DNA of 64,000 nt from Henricia sp. BOLD:AAB3569 (lineage: Eukaryota > Echinodermata > Asteroidea > Spinulosida > Echinasteridae): assembly GCA_037783545.1 (NCBI GenBank), contig JBBELK010001449.1, positions 1-64,000 on the forward strand, given 5' to 3'. Shown one piece after another: positions 13,408-20,700 of this stretch. Below the pieces are notes generated by a model that saw only the letters and a program-made list of their open reading frames with translations, had not been told where the DNA came from and did no database searches. Position numbers and translations under genes: made by a program. The stretch's first letter is position 1; the number at the start of each line of letters is the position of its first letter.

Positions 13408-13409
13408 TA
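13408..13409 (+). repeat. Left target-site TA of the 4.37-kb transposon
   Basis: An intact monomer reads GACTCTATATTGCGC. On the left, GACTC-TA precedes the transposon; on the right (17782), TA-TATTGCGC follows it. The duplicated dinucleotide is TA, typical of several cut-and-paste superfamilies such as Tc1/mariner. Confidence 0.9.
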
Positions 13410-13443
13410 CCCTGATAACACCACGACGTCGGGCCAACGTTGG
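13410..13443 (+). repeat. Left terminal inverted repeat (34 bp)
   Basis: It starts CCCTGATAACACCACGACG and ends GGGCCAACGTTGG. It is the exact reverse complement of 17748-17781. The inner part already contains the CCAACGTTGG palindrome used throughout the subterminal region. Confidence 0.95.
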
Positions 13444-13641
13444 CTGTTGGTCGGGAACGTCGGCACACGTCGCAGTTGGCAATTGGTTGAGATTTGATGT
13501 TGGGCCAACGTGGGTTTCATGTCGGCACCGTGCTCAACTTTTCGTGTTGGCACATCCATGTTGGCACAACGTTGGGCCATGGTCGGCATTTCTGTTTGAT
13601 TTATAATGTTGGCAGATCATCGGCCCAACGTCATTGTAACG
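13444..13641 (+). repeat. Left subterminal palindromic subrepeats
   Basis: About 200 bp is dense in variants of GTTGGGCCAACGT, GTCGGCA and TGTTGGCA, for example near 13499-13510, 13549-13575 and 13619-13631. Comparable subrepeats line the right end, in both orientations. In several TIR transposon families such arrays bind transposase; that role is inferred here. Confidence 0.75.
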
Positions 13642-13810
13642 TAAAAAAAAGTAATGTAGAAAAAATAACGGTCGATGTACAAACAAATTTACTGGTGCAG
13701 TTCATGAAATTTGGCCAAAGAAAGGGTAAATGTTTATTATTTTTACTAAAAATGAAGATTCTAGGGAACTGCAAACAGAAAAAGACAGAACAGTACATGA
13801 AAAAAATAAC
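13642..13810. other. A/T-rich transposon core, no feature recognised
   Basis: This stretch lies between the left subterminal repeats and the tRNA-like stretch. It has several A-runs and no inverted repeat, tandem repeat or open frame that I can support. A 110-codon frame crosses it but starts in the subterminal repeats and resembles nothing known to me. Confidence 0.4.
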
Positions 13811-13811
13811 A

Positions 13812-13890
13812 TATGGAAGGGATTGAACCTCCGATTGACCCGATACGATGTATATCATTTTACCCGATCACCCGATTACGCCATAAGAAA
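13812..13890 (-). pseudogene. tRNA-like sequence (decayed tRNA or tRNA-derived SINE head)
   Basis: On the minus strand, TGGCGTAATCGG (13883-13872) fits the Pol III A-box consensus TRGCNNAGYNGG with one mismatch, and GGTTCAATCCC (13829-13819) resembles the B box GGTTCGANTCC. The boxes start 54 nt apart. Around the B box, GGAGG and CCTTC form a 5-bp T-arm stem (one G-T pair) closing a 7-nt TTCAATC loop. The acceptor stem does not pair, so this is not an intact tRNA gene. It may be chance, a tRNA pseudogene or a SINE promoter; no SINE body or A-tail was identified. Confidence 0.3.
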
Positions 13891-13910
13891 ACCCGCGGAG
13901 TGATACGCAC

Positions 13911-14010
13911 AGACGTTGGCCCTATCCTGGACTGGAGCCAGTATACATTTGCTTTCGTGAGATGTTAAGCACGTCTGGGTACAAGTCCAGGAGACTGGAT
14001 ACCATCACAC
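13911..14010 (+). pseudogene. 5S-rRNA-like sequence (possible 5S-derived SINE head)
   Basis: Several blocks appear in the order and spacing of metazoan 5S rRNA: GGCCCTATC (13918-13926), GTTAAGCA about 46 nt after the GGCC, then CGTCTGGG, GTAC, and a GGAGACTGGATACC stretch recalling the internal control region. The middle is poorly matched and several bases are missing near GTAC. A perfect 9-bp inverted repeat (TCCTGGACT 13925-13933, AGTCCAGGA 13984-13992) lies within it. I judged the likeness by eye against remembered 5S structure, so it is tentative. It lies beside the tRNA-like stretch, which is on the opposite strand. Confidence 0.3.
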
Positions 14011-14047
14011 ACTATTTGTTTTATGCACGCGCGCCCCGATCCTATTG

Positions 14048-14317
14048 CTATTGTCCTATGTGGAATATGTGGACGGGAACCAGTTTAATTCTTTGTTCGG
14101 CAACAGGCGGGAAACCGGCCCAGATCGAGCGAGTGTGATGAGTTTTCGACATGACTGCCTGCACGTCTTCCAACATTGCCCAATAATTCTCTGTAAGTTT
14201 GTCAAAATTTGATTTCATTATTTCGGCTGGTGTATCGACAGTGAACCTGCGTTCAATGATCATCACTTTTTTATTTTCAGTGGGAACGAATTGAGTAGGC
14301 CGGCCTAGCATGATCAT
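14048..14317 (-). CDS. Unrecognised 89-codon open frame in the transposon core
   Basis: This minus-strand frame starts at an ATG at 14317, immediately preceded by an in-frame TGA, and ends at TAG (14050-14048). It begins MIMLGRPTQF and contains TPAEIMKSNFDKL, QAVMSKTHHTRSIWAGFPP and a C-terminal HIFHIGQ. The composition is balanced and not low-complexity, unlike the satellite frames, so it could be a captured exon or a transposase relic. I recognise no domain, signal peptide or membrane segment. It may equally be a chance frame. Confidence 0.22.
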   Translation of the reverse strand: MIMLGRPTQFVPTENKKVMIIERRFTVDTPAEIMKSNFDKLTENYWAMLEDVQAVMSKTHHTRSIWAGFPPVAEQRIKLVPVHIFHIGQ

Positions 14318-14409
14318 TCATTGTCAACGTAATCCTTGTGACAACTCGACCGTTTGCCAACTCGACCGTTTGCCAAATCGAGTTGGTAGGCCTACAACGG
14401 TCGAGTTGG
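14296..14409. repeat. Palindrome cluster
   Basis: TAGGCCGGCCTA (14296-14307) is a perfect 12-bp palindrome. CAACTCGACCGTTTGC occurs twice in tandem from 14342 and 14358. The second copy, as CCAACTCGACCGTT (14357-14370), is exactly inverted at 14396-14409. Between the arms sits another perfect palindrome, GTAGGCCTAC (14386-14395). The function is unknown. Confidence 0.8.
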
Positions 14410-14412
14410 TTT

Positions 14413-14729
14413 TAGAGAAACTATTACCTCCTGGAATCAATAGATAATCTAATTCCAATACATATGCTTCCCACTTACACTTTTGTCGCAAATGTCGCTT
14501 TTCTATCACATCTTTCTCCTTCAAAAATTGCCTTCAGTTAGTGCACAAGATAACCATTCACGCGCGCGCAGCGCCCTCTGTTGTCACACTTACGCACAGA
14601 CCGCTCGCTGCGTCATTTTGTGCATTACTTTACGCAGTAATTTATTATTTATTTATCTCAGAAATGCAACATTTGCGACAGAAATCTTAGAATTTGATGA
14701 TCTGTTGATTCCAGGAGGTAATTTCATTC
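14413..14729. repeat. Imperfect inverted repeat, arms about 14415-14507 and 14660-14729
   Basis: Read on the minus strand, the left arm contains ACATTTGCGACA and, after about 25 extra bases, TTGATTCCAGGAGGTAAT. The right arm has the same two blocks on the plus strand (about 14670-14681 and 14705-14722). About 155 bp separates the arms. The second block belongs to the 78-bp repeat that follows, so this looks like an old foldback or inverted insertion. Confidence 0.7.
14571..14583 (-). promoter_or_regulatory. CTCF-like motif (weak)
   Basis: The minus strand reads AACAGAGGGCGCTG and matches the AGRKGGCRSYR half of the bilaterian CTCF consensus completely; the CCASY half matches 3 of 5. A motif this short is expected by chance in genomes and in repeats, so occupancy is only a possibility. 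Confidence 0.15.
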
Positions 14730-14840
14730 AAATCTTTATTCAATGTATACAAAAGAAATACAGCTTAGAACTGAATGATCTGTTTATTTCAGGAGGTAAT
14801 TTCATTCAAGTCCTTGTTCAATGTATACAAAAAAAAATAC
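14686..14840 (+). repeat. Two tandem copies of a 78-bp repeat
   Basis: Copy 1 (14686-14763) and copy 2 (14764-14840) both run CTTAGAA...GATCTGTT.ATT.CAGGAGGTAATTTCATTCAA...CAATGTATACAAAA. A third, inverted partial copy lies at about 14421-14450. All three can be read as a D/N-LL/F-I-P/S-GGN peptide, but the frames are not joined into a supported gene. Confidence 0.85.
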
Positions 14841-15148
14841 CGTTTTTCATGCTATAAATAAAATCTTAATTCTATTTCAGAAGCTGTCAAGTTCAAACCC
14901 CACCATACCGTCATCTCGCGACACGATGTAGAGAATGTTGCGAAGATAAATCAAGTGGCCGACCGAGAAATCGCAAGGAGTGGAGCTCAGAGCTGAGATT
15001 GCTGCATAACGAGATTAAAGGATCTTGACCAGAGAACTTTTTCTGACGTACCACACCCCTCACACTTACCTTTCGGGTGATGAGATTTTTACACCATATT
15101 TTGTCATATTTTTCTGTTTATCATTCTTAAATTTCGCATTCTCAATCT
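14841..15148. other. Transposon core without a supported gene
   Basis: An AATAAA hexamer occurs at 14857-14862, and a pyrimidine-rich stretch ending TTTCAG at 14880 resembles a 3' splice site. AGTTCAAACCCCACCA near 14889-14905 recalls a tRNA 3' end, but no cloverleaf precedes it. Nothing else was recognised. Confidence 0.4.
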
Positions 15149-15780
15149 GTAAAGTAAATGTTGGCATAGTCGCCATGTCCGCGTGATGTCACCACCCTTT
15201 TCATAAGCCATTGTTCATCAATACGTGACTTTACGGTTCCCCCACAATTCACTGCGCACGGTAGATGGCGCAGTGCATGATGGTATGCAATTCTAGTACA
15301 CATCGCCTCGGCCCCTACGGCTTTATTGCTCAAGTGAATGGGAATACAATGACCGTGCACGGTGCAAGACGCGTTGAGTGCGTGGGCATCTTCTCGGTAC
15401 ACTCGGTGCGTTGTGCACTGTCATTGTATTGCGTTATCGGAGTATAAACATTATGACAACCCGTGTCAGTTTTTCACGACGATATAATCCCAAAACAAAC
15501 ATACAGTAGGTTGAATTTGTATCCGAGGTCTATATTACCAGTGAAAATTTGTGATAAACACAAATTTGTCACGTTTTACAAGTTTGAAGCGACCGAGTAC
15601 TGTCAATTCTCATTTACTTGTGCAATAAAGCTGTGAGCGCAGAGACGATGTGTACTAGAATTGCATCCCATCATGCACTGTGCCATATGTTCCGCGCGCA
15701 GTGAATTATGGGGGAACCGTAAAGGCATGTATAGGGTGGCGATGTCACGGACCTTATGACTATGCCGACATTTATGTTAC
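15149..15780. mobile_element. Foldback element: ~175-200-bp imperfect inverted arms with nested hairpins
   Basis: The left arm (about 15149-15345) and right arm (about 15606-15780) are inverted copies. Shared blocks include AAATG.CGGCATAGTC (with T/C changes), TTTACGGTTCCCCCA.AATTC, CAGTGCATGATGG.ATGCAATTC and TTCTAGTACACATCG. The left arm has about 20 extra bases. Inside, 15346-15360 and 15413-15427 (ACAATGACCGTGCAC type) form an 82-nt hairpin, and 15541-15553 and 15559-15572 form another. No transposase is present. It resembles a foldback or large MITE; a target duplication was not found. Short open frames here are by-products of the palindrome. Confidence 0.8.
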
Positions 15781-15838
15781 CTTTTCAAAGATGTCATAAG
15801 AAAAGATCACCATGCACGGACACCCTCATACACTAAAC

Positions 15839-16101
15839 TAGGAATGGGAATTTACGGTTAATTCAAAAACCAGTTTGTAATTCTTTCAAGTGTTGGTTAA
15901 TCGGTTAACCGTTCGGTCGACACCAAGGATTGTTGCTGGTGTTTATACCGCATATAAACTTATTTCAATTTCAAGAAGTCATTACAAACAACCCTCTGAA
16001 AACTATTGTAAATTCTTCAAAATTGGGTTTCGTTTAAACTTTACGGAAAAACCGGTTTTTAATTTTCTTTCGGTTAACCGGTTAAACGCATCCCATCCCT
16101 A
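15839..16101. mobile_element. hAT-type MITE (263 bp) with 8-bp target duplication
   Basis: The ends are inverted: TAGGAATGGGA at 15839-15849 and the complement of TAGGGATGGGA at 16091-16101 (10/11). The flanks are CACTAAAC (15831-15838) and CAGTAAAC (16102-16109), an 8-bp duplication matching 7/8, which is the hAT signature. The interior is rich in GGTTAACCGGTTAA palindromes near both ends. No transposase is encoded, so it is non-autonomous. The mismatches in the terminal repeat and flanks suggest an older insertion than the host transposon. Confidence 0.8.
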
Positions 16102-16240
16102 CAGTAAACGTAAATTCATGACACTTTACCTCCCATTTTTATTATAGGTTTGAACAACGAAATCCTGGATGTCCGTTTGCATAACAAGTATAACAAAAAA
16201 TATTACCCACTAAAAATAAAATACCAATTTTAAAAAAAAA
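16102..16240. other. A/T-rich spacer in the transposon core
   Basis: This lies between the hAT-type MITE and the next foldback. It ends in an A-run (about 16232-16240). No gene or repeat was seen. Confidence 0.5.
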
Positions 16241-16438
16241 TGACAATTGCAGCGATGCCACATGGTATGGGCGCCGCCATTTGTCTAAATACTGCCTGGG
16301 CTAGAATGACTTTTTGCGTACAACTTTGTTGACTGTATTGTCATAGGAATGAATTAAAATGCACAAAGATGTCATTCTTTTCCCAGTAATCAGACAAAAT
16401 GGCAGTGCCCATAGTGCGGCGATTCGCTAAAATTGCCA
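16241..16438. mobile_element. 198-bp foldback (MITE-like)
   Basis: The left arm (16241-16310) and right arm (16371-16438) are imperfect inverted copies. They share TGRCAATT at the outer ends, TATGGGC..GCCATTT, GTCT.A.TACTG and AGAATGAC at the inner ends. A 60-bp loop separates them. No clear target duplication flanks it, so it is called a foldback from its symmetry alone. Confidence 0.7.
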
Positions 16439-16829
16439 CTCTTTGTGAAGGTCGTATCCGCTTTTCAGTGACAAATGTAACTGTGATGATTTTGTTACTG
16501 CAAATGATATACACTTAATTGGCCTTTAATACTCCTGGCCAGGTTGTAACAAAAACACCAGTGTCACACTTTAAGGCTCACAATTTATAGAATTAACCGT
16601 TTCATAACTTGCAGTACATTGTACATGTATTGACATTTTTTTGATCCATTTTTGATAAACCTTTTACTCGGTCAATATAACTGAAATGGTGCTGTGAACC
16701 TATACTATTATTATAAGCTTCTTTTTTTTATCTGTAGTAGTTGCCAAACACTTGCGTTACTAAACATTTCAACGGTGATTTTGCATCATACCAAACATTC
16801 TTTGTAATAAATTGTTATCAAAGTATATA
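16439..16829. other. Transposon core, nothing recognised
   Basis: About 390 bp of A/T-rich sequence with a small palindromic patch around GTACATTGTACATGTA (about 16613-16628). No gene, long repeat or RNA was recognised. Confidence 0.5.
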
Positions 16830-16944
16830 CAGTCGAACACTGATAATACAAAGCAATGCTTTTTTCAAGACTGATAATACAAGATTACTGTTAAGACAAG
16901 GATTTTCAAAGTCGCAAGGACCTTGTATTAACAGTGTTCGACTG
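16830..16944. mobile_element. 115-bp TA-flanked MITE (pogo/mariner type)
   Basis: It begins CAGTCGAACACTGATAATAC and ends with the complement of CAGTCGAACACTGTTAATAC. The inverted ends match 21/22. TA flanks both sides (16828-16829 and 16945-16946). Two further internal ACTG.TAA.ACAAG blocks (about 16870-16900) make it a set of four related motifs. CAGT ends with TA duplication fit the pogo branch of Tc1/mariner. No coding capacity. Confidence 0.75.
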
Positions 16945-17151
16945 TATTTTTCAATATTTTTAACGTGCTCTAGTTTCTGCTCTGCTGCCGTCGTCATGAC
17001 CTTCTACATAATGTACAAATGTTTAATAAGTTATACATAAGGTTAATAGCAATGTGTTTTGTCATTTTTGAATACATTCAAAATACATGTAAACAGACGG
17101 AATATTCTGATATGATGTTCAATTTCTGGTTGTTATGGTTTGCCATGTTTA

Positions 17152-17215
17152 GGGGCGTTGGGTGTGGTTGGGGGCGGGGTGTGGTTGGGGGCGGGGTGGG
17201 GGGGGGGGGGGGGGG
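17152..17215 (+). repeat. G-rich tract ending in an 18-G run
   Basis: GGTGTGGTTGGGGGCGGG-type units repeat and end in G18 (17198-17215). At least four G-runs of four or more are close together, so G-quadruplex formation on the plus strand is plausible. The exact G count is uncertain, as long homopolymers are often mis-sequenced. Confidence 0.85.
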
Positions 17216-17231
17216 TGTGCGCAGTCAACAT

Positions 17232-17660
17232 GTTGGCAGCTACCCTGTATAAAGGTTGGGAAATGGTTGGTACCATGTTGGCCCCACGTTGTTCCTACGT
17301 CGGTTTAGTGTAGGCACATTGTTGGGTTAAGGGTGGCCAGACGTCATCTTTAAATGATGCATATAAGGCTAACGTTGGCCCAACATTGTTTCAACGTTGG
17401 GCCGATGTCTCTTGCCGACGTTGGCAGCTACCCTGAATAAAGGTTGGGAATGGTTGGTACCATGTTGGGCCCAACGTTTGACACTCGTATTACAGGTGGT
17501 GCCATTGTTGGCCCCACGTTGTTCCTACGTCGGTTGAGTGTGGGCATGTTGTTGGGTGAAGGGTGGCCAGACGTTGGCCCAACGTCAACTCTAAATGATA
17601 CAAAAAAGGCTAACGTTGGCCCAACATTGTTTCAACGTTGGGCCGATGTCTCTTGCCGAC
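17232..17660 (+). repeat. Right subterminal repeats: two copies of a ~190-240-bp unit
   Basis: Copy 1 (17232-17419) and copy 2 (17420-17660) share GTTGGCAGCTACCCTG, GGTTGGTACCATGTTGG, CCCCACGTTGTTCCTACGTC, AGGGTGGCCAGACGT and a final GGGCCGATGTCTCTTGCCGAC. Copy 2 has about 38 extra bases after ACCATGTTGG and an extra GTTGGCCCAACGTC block. The GTTGGCCCAAC theme matches the left subterminal repeats. Confidence 0.85.
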
Positions 17661-17747
17661 GTTGGCCCGTCGTAACCTTGATGAGCAAAATCACGCTGGC
17701 CCAACGTCATTGGCCCACATTGGGCCAACGCGGAAGCACACATGGTC
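17661..17747 (+). repeat. Right subterminal palindromic motifs next to the TIR
   Basis: Further GGCCCAACGTCATTGGCCCACATTGGGCCAACG-like motifs lie here (17698-17730), in line with the left end. Confidence 0.7.
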
Positions 17748-17781
17748 CCAACGTTGGCCCGACGTCGTGGTGTTATCAGGG
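17748..17781 (-). repeat. Right terminal inverted repeat (34 bp)
   Basis: Exact reverse complement of 13410-13443, ending GTGGTGTTATCAGGG. TA (17782-17783) follows, then satellite. Confidence 0.95.
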
Positions 17782-20700
17782 TATATTGCGCACTTGTCCT
17801 AAAAAAATGACAGACTTTCGCCGGGAAATGGCAGAGAAATTTCAGAGTTTAGAAAAAAAGGGGTTGGCGCTTCCTGGATGCTCCCGCAACCTGTGGCTGT
17901 CTGTACACACCTCTTTGGTGTACTCCTGACTCGTGCGCATGCTCAGTTTTTCGGACTGTCGTTGACACGGCCCAGTTTGGGACGGGATTTTGGTCAAAGT
18001 GTGGTCCAAACGTCGGCAAATTTGGAGGTCGAAAAATGTTCCGGGGACGAACTTCAAATTTTTGCATGCTCCAAAGACTCTATATTGCGCACTTGTCCTA
18101 AAAAATTGACAGACTTTCGCCGGGAAATGGCAGAGAAATTTCAGAGTTTAGAAAAAAAAAGGGTTGGCGCTTCCTGGATGCTCTTGCAACCTGTGGCTGT
18201 CTGTACACACCTCTTTGGTGTACTCCTGACTCGTGCGCATGCTCAGTCCTTCGGACTGTCGTTGACACGGCCCAGTTTGGGACGGGATTTTGGTAAAAGT
18301 GTGGTCCAAACGTCGGCAAATTTGGAGGTCGAAAAATGTTCCGACGAACTTCAAATTTTGCATGCTCCAAAGACTCTATATTGCGCACTTGTCCTAAAAA
18401 ATTGACAGACTTTCGCCGGGAAATGGCAGAGAAATTTTAGAGTTTAGAAAAAAAAGGGGTTGGCGCTTCCTGGATGCTCCCGCAACCTGTGGCTGTCTGT
18501 ACACACCTCTTTGGTGTACTCCTGACTCGTGCGCATGCTCAGTCCTTCGGACTGTCGTTGACACGGCCCAGTTTGGGACGGGATTTGGTCAAAGTGTGGT
18601 CCAAACGTCGGCAATTTGGAGGTCGAAAAATGTTCCGACGAACTTCAAATTTTGCATGCTCCAAAGACTCTATATTGCGCACTTGTCCTAAAAAATTGAC
18701 AGACTTTCGCCGGGAAATGGCAGAGAAATTTCAGAGTTTAGAAAAAAAGGGGTTGGCGCTTCCTGGATGCTCCCGCAACCTGTGGCTGTCTGTACACACC
18801 TCTTTGGTGTACTCCTGACTCGTGCGCATGCTCAGTCCTTCGGACTGTCGTTGACACGGCCCAGTTTGGGACGGGATTTTGGTCAAAGTGTGGTCCAAAC
18901 GTCGGCAAATTTGGAGGTCGAAAAATGTTCCGACGAACTTCAAATTTTGCATGCTCCAAAGACTCTATATTGCGCACTTGTCCTAAAAAATTGACAGACT
19001 TTCGCCGGAAATGGCAGAGAAATTTCAGAGTTAGAAAAAAAAGGGGTTGGCGCTTCCTGGATGCTCCCGCAACCTGTGGCTGTCTGTACACACCTCTTTG
19101 GTGTACTCCTGACTCGTGCGCGTGCTCAGTCCTTCGGACTGTCGTTGACACGGCCCAGTTTGGGACGGGATTTTGGTCAAAGTGTGGTCCAAACGTCGGC
19201 AAATTTGGAGGTCGAAAATGTTCCGACGAACTTCAAATTTTGCATGCTCCAAAGACTCTATATTGCGCACTTGTCCTAAAAAATTGACAGACTTTCGCCG
19301 GGAAATGGCAGAGAAATTTCAGAGTTTAGAAAAAAAAGGGGTTGGCGCTTCCTGGTTGCTCCCGCAACCTGTGGCTGTCTGTACACACCTCTTTGGTGTA
19401 CTCCTGACTCGTGCGCATGCTCATTCCTTCGGACTGTCGTTGACACGGCCCAGTTTGGGACGGGATTTTGGTCAAAGTGTGGTCCAACGTCGGCAAATTT
19501 GGAGGTCGAAAATGTTCCGACGAACTTCAAATTTTGCATGCTCCAAAGACTCTATATTGCGCACTTGTCCTAAAAAATTGACAGACTTTCGCTGGGAAAT
19601 GGCAGAGAAATTTCAGAGTTTAGAAAAAAAAGGGGTTGGCGCTTCCTGGATGCTCCCGCAACCTGTGGCTGTCTGTACACACCTCTTTGGTGTACTCCTG
19701 ACTCGTGCGCGTGCTCAGTCCTTCGGACTGTCGTTGACACGGCCCAGTTTGGGACGGGATTTTGGTCAAAGTGTGGTCCAAACGTCGGCAAATTTGGAGG
19801 TCGAAAAATGTTCCGACGAACTTCAAATTTTGCATGCTCCAAAGACTCTATATTGCGCACTTGTCCTAAAAAATTGACAGACTTTCGCCGGGAAATGGCA
19901 GAGAAATTTCAGAGTTTAGAAAAAAAAGGGGTTGGCGCTTCCTGGATGCTCCCGCATCCTGTGGCTGTCTGTACACACCTCTTTGGTGTACTCCTGACTC
20001 GTGCGCATGCTCAGTCCTTCGGACTGTCGTTGACACGGCCCAGTTTGGGACGGGATTTTGGTCAAAGTGTGGTCCAAACGTCGGCAAATTTGGAGGTCGA
20101 AAAATGTTCCGACGAACTTCAAATTTTGCATGCTCCAAAGACTCTATATTGCGCACTTGTCCTAAAAAATTGACAGACTTTCGCCGGGAAATGGCAGAGA
20201 AATTTCAGAGTTTAGAAAAAAAAGGGGTTGGCGCTTCCTGGATGCTCCCGCAACCTGTGGCTGTCTGTACACACCTCTTTGGTGTACTCCTGACTCGTGC
20301 GCGTGCTCAGTCCTTCGGACTGTCGTTGACACGGCCCAGTTTGGGACGGGATTTGGTCAAAGTGTGGTCCAAACGTCGGCAAATTTGGAGGTCGAAAAAT
20401 GTTCCGACGAACTTCAAATTTTGCATGCTCCAAAGACTCTATATTGCGCACTTGTCCTAAAAAATTGACAGACTTTCGCCGGGAAATGGCAGAGAAATTT
20501 CAGAGTTTAGAAAAAAAAGGGGTTGGCGCTTCCTGGATGCTCCCGCATCCTGTGGCTGTCTGTACACACCTCTTTGGTGTACTCCTGACTCGTGCGCATG
20601 CTCAGTCCTTCGGACTGTCGTTGACACGGCCCAGTTTGGGACGGGATTTTGGTCAAAGTGTGGTCCAAACGTCGGCAAATTTGGAGGTCGAAAAATGTTC

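Larger units (their letters stand above)
1..13409 (+). repeat. Satellite array, block A: ~45 head-to-tail copies of a ~296-bp monomer
   Basis: The landmark CCAGTTTGGG recurs at 1, 286, 582, 878 and onward with a 296-bp step; 295-bp monomers have lost one A in the internal A-run. Monomers here differ by only a few substitutions and almost no indels (one C lost near 4521, one G lost near 6644). The first monomer lacks about 12 bp after its CAGTTTGGG, next to a TTTGG microhomology. Block A to about 12.6 kb is marked by a GCGCGTGCTC/GCGCATGCTC dimorphism and lacks the CAGTTTTTCGG variant common later. The last monomer is cut at ...GACTCTA (13409) by the transposon and continues in phase at 17782. 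Short open frames occur in every monomer on both strands, but the period is not a multiple of three, so no frame persists. I do not recognise the family. Confidence 0.97.
13410..17781. mobile_element. Non-autonomous TIR DNA transposon (4,372 bp) inserted in the satellite, TA target duplication
   Basis: The element begins CCCTGATAACACC and ends with its exact reverse complement. The 34-bp terminal inverted repeats match 34/34, and TA flanks both sides. Removing the element and one TA restores a normal satellite monomer, so both ends are defined to the base. Inside each end lie short degenerate GTTGGCCCAACGTTGG-like palindromic repeats. No open frame has recognisable transposase features; the longest candidate on the minus strand is 89 codons. 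The core holds several smaller nested or captured repeats. Identical termini suggest recent mobility using a transposase encoded elsewhere. The superfamily is not assigned: TA duplication fits Tc1/mariner and several others, but long TIRs beginning CCCTG are not diagnostic to me. Confidence 0.93.

Noticed and set aside
1..13409. 60-120-codon frames in every monomer on both strands
   Set aside because: The period of 296 is not a multiple of three, frames overlap on both strands, substitutions show no codon pattern, and the frames break with each 1-bp indel. They are by-products of the repeat.
14841..14905. Gene 3' end or exon boundary (AATAAA, TTTCAG, tRNA-like GTTCAAACCCC)
   Set aside because: These short motifs occur by chance in A/T-rich DNA, with no supporting open frame, cloverleaf or partner splice site.
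15142..15447. Open frames of 86 (minus) and 60 (plus) codons
   Set aside because: They lie within the foldback arm and hairpin, overlap each other on opposite strands and have no recognisable domain.
13410..17781. Helitron or LTR element
   Set aside because: Long perfect inverted termini and a TA target duplication exclude a Helitron. There are no direct LTRs and no reverse transcriptase.
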